64,000 nt of DNA from Spinacia oleracea. Its lineage: Eukaryota; Streptophyta; Magnoliopsida; Caryophyllales; Amaranthaceae. The notes beneath the pieces were generated by a model, which did not search any database, was not told the origin of the DNA, and saw only the letters and a program-made list of their open reading frames with translations. The position numbers and the translations under genes are program-made. Of the stretch, positions 47,301 to 56,300 are shown one piece after another; positions within the stretch are counted from its first letter, which is position 1, and every line of letters begins with the position of its first letter. The DNA is taken from assembly GCF_020520425.1 (NCBI RefSeq), contig NC_079487.1, positions 85,131,141 through 85,195,140 on the forward strand, read 5' to 3'.

Positions 47301-48331
47301 ACAAGAAGGTCAGTGGGAGCAAAATTGCTTTCCTAGTATTATATGTCGACGACATATTGCTTATCGGAAATGACATTCCTATGTTGAACTCTGTCAAGAT
47401 TTGGCTTGGGAAATGTTTTTCGATGAAGGATCTAGGAGAAGCACAGTACATATTGGGCATCAAGATTTACAGAGATAGATCTAAAAAGATGATTGGACTT
47501 AGTCAAAGCACTTATATCAATAAGGTGCTTGATAGGTTCAAGATGGCGGACTCCAAGCGAGGCTACCTACCCATGTCTCATGGAATGACTCTAAGCAAGA
47601 CTCAGTGCCCAAAAACACTTGATGAGCGTAGACGAATGAATGGGATTCCATATGCATCATTGATTGGTTCAATAATGTATGCTATGATATGTACACGCCC
47701 GGATGTTGCGTACGCACTCAGTGCTACGAGCAGATACCAGTCAGACCCAGGAGAGGCGCATTGGACTGCTGCCAAGAATATTCTGAAGTACCTGAAAAGG
47801 CACAAAGATGACTTCCTGGTCTATGGTGGAGATGATGAATTAATTGTTAAAGGCTATACGGACGCAAGTTTCCAAACCGACAAAGATGATTTCAGATCAC
47901 AGTCTGGGTTTGTCTTCTGCCTCAACGGAGGAGCAGTAAGCTGGAAAAGTGCTAAGCAAAGCACCATTGCGGATTCTACAACTGAAGCGGAGTACATTGC
48001 TGCACATGAAGCAGCAAAGGAAGCTATATGGCTAAGGAAGTTCATAGGAGAACCTGGTGTAGTCTCCTCCATTAAAGGACCAATAGCCCTGTATTGTGAT
48101 AATAACGGAGCTATTGCACAGGCAAAAGAGCCTAGACACCACCAGAGAGTCAAGCATGTACTTCGTAGATTTCACCTTCTACGAGAGTTCGTTGAAAGAA
48201 AAGAAGTCGAGATAAGCAAAATTGGAACTGATGACAACATATCAGATCCATTAACTAAACCTCTGCCGCAGGCAAAGCACAACTCGCACACTGCAGCTAT
48301 GGGAATCAAGCATATTGGAGAATGGCTTTGA
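44366..48331 (+). CDS. Copia Gag-Pol polyprotein, 1321 aa, intact
   Basis: One uninterrupted ORF codes for all proteins of the retrotransposon life cycle. I chose ATG 44366 (MANNNSF...) because homologous gags begin there; the frame is open 31 codons further up. Order: Gag (residues 10-230, NGKNFLDWQRNL near the start); CCHC zinc knuckle C251-C254-H259-C264; aspartic protease DTG at 298-300; GAG-pre-integrase H/C motif near 432 (WHCRLGH); integrase D494, D557, E593 with the canonical 35-residue spacing; reverse transcriptase with QMDVKTAFLNG and YVDD at 993-996; RNase H with TDASF and TEAEYIA to the end. All visible catalytic residues are present, so it looks coding-competent. It resembles Tnt1-like copia proteins, but the exact lineage is not assigned. 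Confidence 0.95.
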   Translation: MANNNSFNIRSILEKEKLNGKNFLDWQRNLQIVLMQEEKEYVLDEAMPEAAGDGVTQAALNRWIDANKDVKCLMLATMSADLQKTFINSDAFTIISELKNMFQDLARVERFETHRQILETKLKKGEPVSPHVLKMIGLIENMSRLDQQFSQEMAIDTILHSLHSGYDQFKLNYSMNSLDKTLTELHGMLKTAEKTLKSDKQDVLMVRGGKFKKSGKKRNAKKGGNKASPTKQTGAKSAKRKVSQPTSESECFYCKKKGHWKRDCLKLKEDQKNGTVVPSSGIFVIDCILANSTSWVLDTGCGSHLCSNPQGLRRSRKLSKGEVDLRVGNGARIAALAVGTYYLSLPSGLVLELEECFHVPSLTKNIISVSCLDAKGFSFIIKDNSCSFYFKEMFYGSARLVNGLYLLDHDKQVYNINTKKAKKDDSDLTYLWHCRLGHINLKRLERLQREGILEPFDLEDYGKCESCLLGKMTKQPFSKVGERANELLGLIHTDVCGPMSTNARGGFSYFITFTDDFSRYGYIYLMKHKSESFDKFKEFQSEVENQLGKKIKALRSDRGGEYLSYEFDDHLKECGILSELTPPGTPQWNGVSERRNRTLLDMVRSMMGQAELPLEFWGHALNTAALTINRAPSKAVEKTPYELWFGKPPNVSFLKIWGCEVYVKRLISDKLHPKSDKCILVGYPKETKGYYFYNTSENKVFVARDGVFLEKDHISKMTSGRKVDLEEIRVKQQTLENAQDDIQDETQRSLEESGKNHGQSRNVTPRRSQRYRSQPERYLGILTNESYDVLLLESDEPATYKQAMTSPSSKQWQEAMQSELDSMSENQVWDLVDLPDGYQAIGSKWVFKLKKDKDGKLEVFKARLVAKGYRQVHGVDYDETFSPVAMLKSIRIMLAIAAYYDYEIWQMDVKTAFLNGVLTETVFMTQPEGFEDPKNAKKVCKLKKSIYGLKQASRRWNIRFDEAVSDFGFIKNADESCVYKKVSGSKIAFLVLYVDDILLIGNDIPMLNSVKIWLGKCFSMKDLGEAQYILGIKIYRDRSKKMIGLSQSTYINKVLDRFKMADSKRGYLPMSHGMTLSKTQCPKTLDERRRMNGIPYASLIGSIMYAMICTRPDVAYALSATSRYQSDPGEAHWTAAKNILKYLKRHKDDFLVYGGDDELIVKGYTDASFQTDKDDFRSQSGFVFCLNGGAVSWKSAKQSTIADSTTEAEYIAAHEAAKEAIWLRKFIGEPGVVSSIKGPIALYCDNNGAIAQAKEPRHHQRVKHVLRRFHLLREFVERKEVEISKIGTDDNISDPLTKPLPQAKHNSHTAAMGIKHIGEWL

Positions 48332-49195
48332 TGTCTCTGTTTAATGTTTTAAAGTTTTAGAGTTTAAATCTTTGTAAAACATTATTGGTTAATCATTCAC
48401 AATAAATGAAAAGAATTCATTTTTCCATTTAATTTGTGGTTTATTAAATGATGAGTCCCTTCAATTTGACGATATATTCAAGATAGACTGTCAGGACCAG
48501 TCCTGTGACTAAGAAATGTCTATCAAGTGAACTTGAATGTCAAAGGTTGAAAATGGTCCCTAATCGGAGTTTTCTATAAAATTGGACGCATAGAAAACGT
48601 TAGACGATTAGAATGCAAGATGACTAGTAGTTCTGTTTCTTGAACTATGTGGACATGGCAATGTCATAATCATTTGCATAGATACTTACTTTGGGAAGAC
48701 TAGTATCGGACGAGACCTATGAAACTTTACTGTAAGAGATGAAAGTCTGTCATAAGTAAATTTCATTAAATTATTAGACACTAAATCCTCAATACCTGAG
48801 TGATTTGAGATTACTTGTTTGAGAACTGGTTGCTTTGACGTTGACCAACCGTCGCACCGTAAAAGGAGGCTATAAAGGCAACGCTCAGGTAATCACCTAT
48901 CAAACGAAGTCTAATCTCAAGATCGCAAGATTGGGATTGTCCTCCCATAAATCGGGATGAGATGCTTAAAAGTTGTACAAGGCCACTCGGAGAGCTAGAA
49001 ACTGTGAAATGCATGGCCGTGCTCGGATGAATCATAGGCTATGATTATCTGTTTATTTGATCAGTTGAACTCTGAAACCGAGGAACACCTCTGGACATAA
49101 TAAGGATGACAACTCTTACCTTATGTTCAAGAGCAAGCATCGAGCGACAAAGGAATTAGGAAATGCACACTTGTCCCTAAGGACAAGTGGGGGAC
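48332..49195 (+). other. Copia 3' untranslated region and polypurine tract
   Basis: 864 non-coding bases between the pol stop and the 3' LTR. The purine-rich AAGTGGGGGAC just before 49196 is the plus-strand primer site. Confidence 0.7.
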
Positions 49196-50659
49196 TGAAG
49201 GAAATAATGCCCTTGGTCCAAGTATGCATTCTATGTTAAGTCTAATAAATGCGGTTCAGTATTAATTAACAAGTTAATAATTCAGTGAGATCAAGTGAGC
49301 TGAATGCCTAGCTAGAGGCCGCTTTAGTTCAAGTGGAATTAATGATATTAATCCACAGCTTACTCTTGACTGAACCCGTAGGGTCACACAAATAGTACGT
49401 AAACGGATCAAGTATTTAATAGCATTAAATACTCCATCTATGAATATTCGGAACCGACGGATCTTGGTTTCAGTGGGAGCTAAGATCGTCACAGGCAAGG
49501 AATGAATACTCCGGAAACGATGATATTGCCGGAAACGGAAATATGGATCGTATCGGAAATATAAATATTATCCAAGTCGTAGATGTTGCCGGAAACGGAA
49601 ACATGGTACGTGTCGGAAAATATTATCGGAAATGGAAATATTGCCAGAATCGGAAATATTGCCGGAAACGGAAATATTGTCAGAATCGGAAATATTACCG
49701 GAATCGGAAAATAATTCCGGAAACGGAAATATTAAATATTTGTTCGAAACGGAAATTAATTCCGGAATCGGAAATATTAAATATTGTTCGTATCGGAAAT
49801 GAATTCCGGAATCGGAAAATTTAATCGGAAGCGCATCGTACGAATAAGCATCGGACGAGGCCTGCCGGACGAGGCCCAGCACGAAGCCAGGCCATCGCCC
49901 AGCAAGCCAAGCGCGCCGCACAAACATCCACGCCAGGCCCAACGCAAGGCCAGGCCCAGCAGGCTGCGCGCAGCGCGCAGCGCGCACAGCGCGCAGCGCG
50001 CACAGCGCGCACAGCGCGCACAGCGCGCACAGCGCGCACAGCGCGCACAGCACGCGCAGCGCGCGCGGGCGCTGAGTGGGCTGCTGCTCGCGCGCACGCA
50101 TGGGGCCCATCGTGGCTGCCGTGCGTGTGTGTGCAAGTGTTTGTGTTCGTGCACGTTTCCTAAAACATGCAGAGTTCGGTTAATGATTAAATTCCTAAAT
50201 TCTATTTGATAAATTAATTAAATTAGAGTTCTTGTAGGATTCTAGGTTTGATTAATTTGTATCTGAATAGGATTTCGATTCCCTTTCCATACCGCTATAA
50301 ATATGAGGCTAGGGCTCACAATTTATAACACAAGTTTCAAAGTATTCAAAGTGAGTTTTTGAGAGAAAAATTCAGTCACACATTTGCCTATAAAGTGCCG
50401 AAAATAATAGTACCTTAAGGGCGATTCTAGTTGGTCAATCTTAAGGCGGATCCGGACGTGCTGTGGACTATCTACGGAGGGACGACACTTGGAGTCCTAA
50501 AGACTTGTTCTTGTTCGGTTCGGGCGCAGCTAGGGAAGGCACGCAACAAAGAGTATGCATCTAATCTATGCTAAATGATTATGTGTAAATAATATGTTTT
50601 CCTGGGTTTATGGTTTTTCCGCATGATTTATGAATTGTCATATGTATCATAACCTAACA
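49196..50659 (+). repeat. Copia 3' LTR (1464 bp)
   Basis: Same ends and layout as the 5' LTR. It is 61 bp longer. The whole difference falls in the GCGCACAGC minisatellite (about 49964-50068). I also noticed single-base differences near 49926 and 49941. Confidence 0.95.
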
Positions 50660-50664
50660 ATAAC

Positions 50665-51650
50665 TTGTTCAAACCATATTCAACATGCTATCATCATGGT
50701 TAACACAACTACAGACCCTCACACATCGCCTGCTATTATGTTCTAGCCTTCTAGGAACACAAACTATACGTGCAGCAAAAGACCGGAAAACAGAAAGATA
50801 TGACACCATCAAGTATAAACCCTCACATTGCTTGCTTCTAAAATATAGCAACATAAATAACCACACAACTCGAAGAGTTAACACTATCAACCAACTGGCA
50901 CTAGCTCATTTGACATTGGAACAACGGCATTACTTCCACCAACATTTGAAAATCAAACATCAGTAGTCATGCATTAGTGTAAATATCTACAGTCCAAACA
51001 TTCTGAAGATACCACATTGTAAAGTATTTCATGACTTCTTTTTTTCTCAAAACTGAAGTCCTAGCATAATTCGATTACTATTCTACAGATCATGGTTTTC
51101 AATTCTCAGGCAGATTAAGATTTAAGAATAACAAAAAAAAAAACTTCAAATTAGTCCTGGCTAGTTATTCTCAATACAACAAATCCAATGCTAAGACCAT
51201 GTTTCATAAAGCTACCTAGAATTTTTAATCTTTAACTCATGACATTAACGAGATACACAATCTTCTAACAATAATTAAACCACAAGAATACACAACTAAC
51301 TAGAAGACTGAGCAGTAAATTTCCATCTTCACCCTCTTCTCTCCAAAAATAAACCAGAATGTAGCCTGTGAGCTACAGATAACAAGTTAAAAGTACAAAT
51401 ATTAATCGTGAACTAAACAATAATAACAATAATTCGCTACACATAACCATTGGGTATTCTTTTAGAAAAATCGAATTATTTTACTGAACAATAGGAATAA
51501 TCTCACAAATGGTGAACAAAAAAGGGAAAAAAAAGTAATCTATAATAAATCATCTAATGGACAAGTGAATTGCATGTAAAATCGCAAATTTGGATACGTA
51601 AGAGAAACAATTGCATTATACTGGGAGAGATGTAATGAGAGGAGGCTAAC
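50665..51650. other. MULE interior right of copia, no gene recognised
   Basis: Probably intron-like sequence of the captured minus-strand segment. It is AT-rich and stop-dense on both strands. Confidence 0.4.
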
Positions 51651-51752
51651 CTGAACAATCTGTGTATCACCAATTTCGCCATTTTCTTGTGAAATTTCTC
51701 CTTTTTGAAGAGATAGAGAACGGCCGACGAAGCCAATGTTGAGGAGCTTCAT
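51651..51752 (-). other. Exon-like segment within the MULE
   Basis: On the minus strand an ATG at 51752 opens 34 codons (MKLLNIGFVGRSLSLQ...) ending at a CAG|GTTAGC donor at 51651. Upstream (to about 52150) lies a leader-like stretch with CTCTCC runs. It could be the captured first exon and promoter of a host gene. The phase does not match the GH17 acceptor at 39901, so the two pieces may come from different genes. Product not recognised. Confidence 0.3.
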
Positions 51753-52444
51753 CGCGGCGAGGGCGGATATCCAGCGCAATAGAGAAGGGGGTCTTTCGAG
51801 AGTTTGGGGGATGAACCTCTCTTGAGTTAGATTTGGGGGATTAATGGACGCAATTTGATCAACCAAAGGTAAGCTTTCATCGGGAAAAGTTATAGACCCC
51901 AAAATTTGATTTTGAAATCGCAAATTGCAGCGAACCCTATAATTTGCGCAAATCGGGTAATCAGGAAATTGGAAAGGTTATCTTTTAGCAATGGGCGAGA
52001 CATATTTTTTATTTTTGAAGCAGAGCGAAAATGGCAGGAGTGAGAAAGATGGAGTGAAGAAGGTGATTGAATTTGGGATGAAGCAGTGGGTCTACGAACA
52101 GGATAGGAGAGGAGAGGAGAGGAGAGAGAGAGAGGAGAGAAGAGAGGGGTTTTTTTTTTTTTTTAAGTTAACCGTAGAATTTTGGATGAGTAAGGGTATA
52201 TAGGTAAAATAATACTAACGGAGCACTATCGGCCATTAAGTCTAAGGGTATTTGGTGCAAGTTAGGCAAAATTAGGGGTATATTATGTGATTCGAAAGAC
52301 GCGAGGATATTTGGTGCATTATTACAAACCTCAGGGGCATTTCATGAAAAAACCGAAAGACTAATTCATCTTCATGGTTCGACCAACTTTTATATATCAG
52401 GTAATTCTAGTATATAGATCAAACTAGTACTAATAACTACACTA

Positions 52445-52753
52445 CTACTCCAAGTAAAACAGAACTTTCTCTTTCCCCATTTTCCGCCAATATCCACAAC
52501 CACTCAGGCTGTTTCCAGAGCAATTCTGAAATCTCTTTAAGTCGGCAGTGGCACATAGCCTCATTTCAACAAAAAACCTCTTGGCCTTATACGTCTGGCA
52601 GTGAATTATGGGGACTAGGTGGAGTTTATCGACCATTGTTCTATAAAATAACTCAACTGTAGGTACATTTTTGTTTCTCATATCAGTTGTGATAGAAGGA
52701 GTTACTCCTACACCCAATACCAAATTATATAAGAATACATAAGAAATATTATT
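52445..52753 (-). pseudogene. Terminal exon, possibly of an RNase T2-like gene
   Basis: On the minus strand an acceptor TTTATTTCAG precedes codons reading to a TAG at 52445. The segment GVTPSITTD, then LVPIIHCQT, then FFVEMRLCATADLKRFQNC, resembles the C-terminal part of plant RNase T2 enzymes (G-x-x-P; VP-x-I-x-C; E-[ML]-x-[LI]-C; final Cys pair). The match is from memory and is weak. Upstream exons, which would lie at higher coordinates, are not visible because the gypsy element begins 54 bp away, in what would be the intron. The gene is either broken or its other exons lie beyond 64000. Confidence 0.35.
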
Positions 52754-52806
52754 CTGAAATAAATACTCAAAATTTTGGTAATATGCATGGAAAATCAATT
52801 ACTTAC

Positions 52807-53310
52807 TGTACGGGGTCATATCCAGAGAGGACAGAACATTAATGACAGAGCAAACTCTGACACCCAGGACACACCCAAGTCAAAGAAAGACTCTAAGCCC
52901 CAAGCCAAGCATACGCAACCCAGGCAGATCAAACCTCCCCATATCACATATAGGACATAGAGCAGAGCCAGACAAAGTTGCATCAGTCCAAGAAAGGACC
53001 CGCAGGCTAAACGACAACGACAAAGAATAAAGTACATCGCCGTCATACACGTGGCGGAATCCAAATAGGCCAAAGTACAGAATAGTACGCCTATAAATAG
53101 CACCCACATCACTCATGATGGGACACATTCTTACACACGGTACTTGCTCCACCTTCTCTCTATATTCCCTCTCTAAAGACTTCTTATCTATTTGCCGACT
53201 TAGGCATCGGAGGGGGTTCCTCGGTTAAACCCCCGAGGTTAGCTCACGTTTGCTCTGCTTGACAGGGCCAAGGCACTTCGGAACGTCCTCCCAGTTCCAT
53301 ACTCGGAACA
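52807..53310 (+). repeat. Gypsy 5' LTR (504 bp)
   Basis: Starts TGTACGGGGTCATATCC and ends ACTCGGAACA. TATAAATA at 53092-53099 is a good TATA box. A strong stem region lies at 53212-53238. Confidence 0.9.
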
Positions 53311-53312
53311 AG

Positions 53313-53330
53313 TGGCGCTAGAAGGAGGGG
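53313..53330 (+). promoter_or_regulatory. Gypsy primer-binding site
   Basis: TGGCGCTAGAAGGAGGGG begins two bases after the LTR end, the usual position. The tRNA it matches is not identified here. Confidence 0.7.
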
Positions 53331-53372
53331 ACTTCCCAGACCTTGCTTCTAAAAGACCTACCCTCTCACATA

Positions 53373-56300
53373 ATGACTGAGTCAAGCGAACCGGTAATCC
53401 AACAGATAGAACCACCCACCTCAAAAAACAACCAGAAAACCACAAACGTACCCTTGTTCGGCATGCCTCAAAGTCTTGGTCCGCCAAGAGAGACACCACA
53501 ACCCAGAGCTATGGCAACTCCTAGCCAGGGCCAGGGTATCACAATTCCAACCAGTGCCTCACTAGCACGATTGGGGGCACAGTTCTCACCCGACCAGATG
53601 CGCACAGCCATAGAAGTCCTGACCTTCCTTACTCAAACAACACCACGAGCCCAGGTCATGAGGACAGCCCCAGAGGTTGAGGTTGAGCAGAGGAGAAAAC
53701 GTCCCAGACCCCAAAACAGTCCGAACGTTTGGAGGAGGAATCTGCAGCAGGAGATGGAAGGGCTGACAGCCAAGAATATGAGGCAGAAAGTATCACGCCA
53801 AGCAGAGCTCAACCCCGAGCAAGGACCAAACAAGCACTCAGTCAGAGGAACCACTCCGGGTCAGGTATGCCAAATCCCACCCGAGCAATAGTTAAGCCTG
53901 ATAATTCCCCCTTCTGTGATGAAATACTCTCTGAAAAAATGGAAAAGATAAAAATGCCCACCTGCAAATACTCCGGAAAGTCAGACCCAACGAATCACCT
54001 CTCTGCCTTTGGGGGACACATGATGCTATATACCAACACAGACTCTATGTGGTGTAAGGTCTTCCCTTCCACTCTGGAGGGGATAGCACAGAGCTGGTTT
54101 GGTAAAATACCCAAAGGCACCATAACCTCTTTCCGACAGTTAGCTATCTTGTTTCGCACCCAATATGTGGCAAACATTGCCAGAGAAAGGAGGACAGGGG
54201 AGCTGATGTCAGTCATCCAAGGGCCTCAGGAATCTTTGAGGGAATACATATCCAGATTTAATATGGAGGCGTCGAATATACCCAAGTTACAGCAAGAGGT
54301 AGCAGTCCTAGCTATGATGACTGGTCTGCGGGATGGAGAATTCAAGAGCTATCTGGGCAGAAAGTCATTCACAACCCTGGCAGAGGTGCTGGGAAAGGCA
54401 AATGAATTTATAAAAAGTGAAGAGATTGGCAGAGCAACCTCACGACGATATGTGGCAAGTGAGAAAAATTACGGCAGTCAGAGCAAGAAAGAGCCATACA
54501 AAAAAGAATACCCAGACAAAAGAGAAAATCAGCAGCCCAGAAAAGATTGGCACGGGCAGGTCAGAGGAAGAGGTAATGAGTTCAAAACCGAAAAGCGGGG
54601 CAAGTTTAACGAATACACTCCTTTGGTCGCGTCCAGAACCCAGATTTTTGCTATCAGTAAGGAGGATGAGAAATGGCAGAGACCACCGAAAATGTACAAC
54701 AAATACAGGGACACGAAGAAGTACTGTGATTTTCACAAGGATCATGGTCATCTCACAGAGGAGTGCACTCACTTGAAAGATAACATTGAGGACCTGATTC
54801 GAAGGGGGTACCTAACACAATTTAAAGCAAAAAGCTCATATAGCAGGACCTACGAAAACAGGGATGATGATGGTCGATTTGATAACAGAAAGACAGAGCA
54901 AAAGCAGAACCACCCAGCAGATCAGAAGAGGTCGAATGATATACTGGTCATAACAGGAGGACCAGTTTACGCCGGTACTACAGCCAGCGGTGCTAAGGCC
55001 AGTGTGAGCGAATTTAAACACCAGGTTAATTACCATAACTCAGGAAAATGGCCTGCCCCTCCAAAAATCCCACAGTGCACCTTTACGGAAGATGATTGTA
55101 AGGGCATAATTTATCCCCATGATGACCCAATGGTGTTAGCTCTGGATGTGGCTAACAGAAAAATCCATCGAATCTTGATAGACGGAGGCAGCTCTGCAAA
55201 CATTCTATCCTGGCCAGCTTTCCAAGAGCTGCAGATCGAAGAAAAACACGTAAAACCAGTTAACTACCCAGTAATTGGCTTCACAGGGGCAACGATGATA
55301 CCAGAAGGAATAGTCAGCTTACCTGTCCAAATTGGGCAGGGGAAAGATATCAAGGATGTCATGGTTGATTTCATGATAGTGAAAGTACCTGCAGCATACA
55401 ACGCCATTCTGGGCAGACCATTTATCCATGATGCAGGAGCAGTGGTGTCTACTTATCACCTCACCATGATGTACACAACGAATGATAACAGATCAGCTAA
55501 GGTCAAGGGAAATCAAGAGCAGGCCAAGAGATGCTACCACACAGCCCTGAAACAGCCACCCAGACCCCCACCCCTGGCAGAGGCAGACATTTCCTTGTCC
55601 AGAAAGAGAAAGAGAGCAGAGCGTAAAAAAGACGCACTACTGGACATGGAAAATTTTGAGCATCGTGAAGAAGGACTATTAAAGCCAGCCCCAGCAGAAG
55701 GAACAGAGGAGATAGAACTGGAAGAAGGAGTAGAGGAAAGAACAGTCCGAATTGGCACAGATATAGACCTTTCCCTGAGGGTAAATATCATCGGTCTGTT
55801 GCGAGAGCACGCGGACATATTTGCTTTCTCTGCTGACGAAATGCCAGGGATTGATCCCAGCGTCATGGTCCACAGGTTGAATGTTAACAGAGAAGTCAGG
55901 CCAGTAAAACAGAAGAAAAGAACTTTTCGACAGAGAAAAAATGTAGCCATCCAGGAAGAGATCAGCAAACTGCTGGCAGCCAAATTCATAGAATAGTGTG
56001 ACTACCCAGAATGGTTGGCTAACGTTGTGATGGTAAAGAAAGCGAATGATCAATGGAGGATGTGTGTAGACTTTACAGACCTAAACAGGGCTTGTCCGAA
56101 GAATTGTTACCCGCTACCCAGGATAGATCAACTGGTGGATTCCACCAGCGGGCATGCCCTGCTGAGTTTCATGGATGCCTTTTCGGGTTATCACCAGATC
56201 AGTTTGTTAGAATCAGACCGGAAAAAAGCCGCCTTCATTACAGACGCTGGAGTTTACAACTACAGGGCTATGCCGTTTGGTCTAAAGAATGCAGGGGCCA

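Larger units (their letters stand above)
40099..50659 (+). mobile_element. Complete Ty1/copia LTR retrotransposon, TSD ATAAC
   Basis: 10,561 bp, with two LTRs (40099-41501 and 49196-50659). A primer-binding site follows the left LTR and a purine-rich tract precedes the right LTR. One uninterrupted gag-pol ORF is present. The 5-bp duplication ATAAC lies at 40094-40098 and 50660-50664. The LTRs align without gaps except for one minisatellite length change, and I noticed only about two base differences, so the insertion is recent. It sits inside the Pack-MULE at 39108-52355. The leader of 2.9 kb between LTR and gag is long for copia. Confidence 0.95.
39108..52355. mobile_element. Mutator-like element (Pack-MULE type), TSD AAAGACTAA, split by copia
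   Basis: The left terminus starts CGGCTTTTTCATGAAATACC. The right terminus on the other strand starts CGGTTTTTTCATGAAATGCC. The inverted similarity runs about 150 bp and shares AATAATGCACCAAATA and GAATCACATAATATACCCC. A perfect 9-bp duplication AAAGACTAA flanks it (39099-39107 and 52356-52364), the Mutator signature. Without the copia insert and its ATAAC duplication the element is about 2.7 kb. It has no transposase but carries host-gene-like segments on the minus strand: a GH17 glucanase fragment near 39.8 kb and an exon-like piece near 51.7 kb. That makes it a Pack-MULE. Confidence 0.85.

Noticed and set aside
44278..48153. Minus-strand ORFs across the copia gag-pol
   Set aside because: Shadows of the intact plus-strand polyprotein.
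52816..53152. Hydrophobic 90-98 aa ORFs in the gypsy LTR
   Set aside because: Found identically in both LTRs on the antisense strand. No domain, and they span the promoter region.
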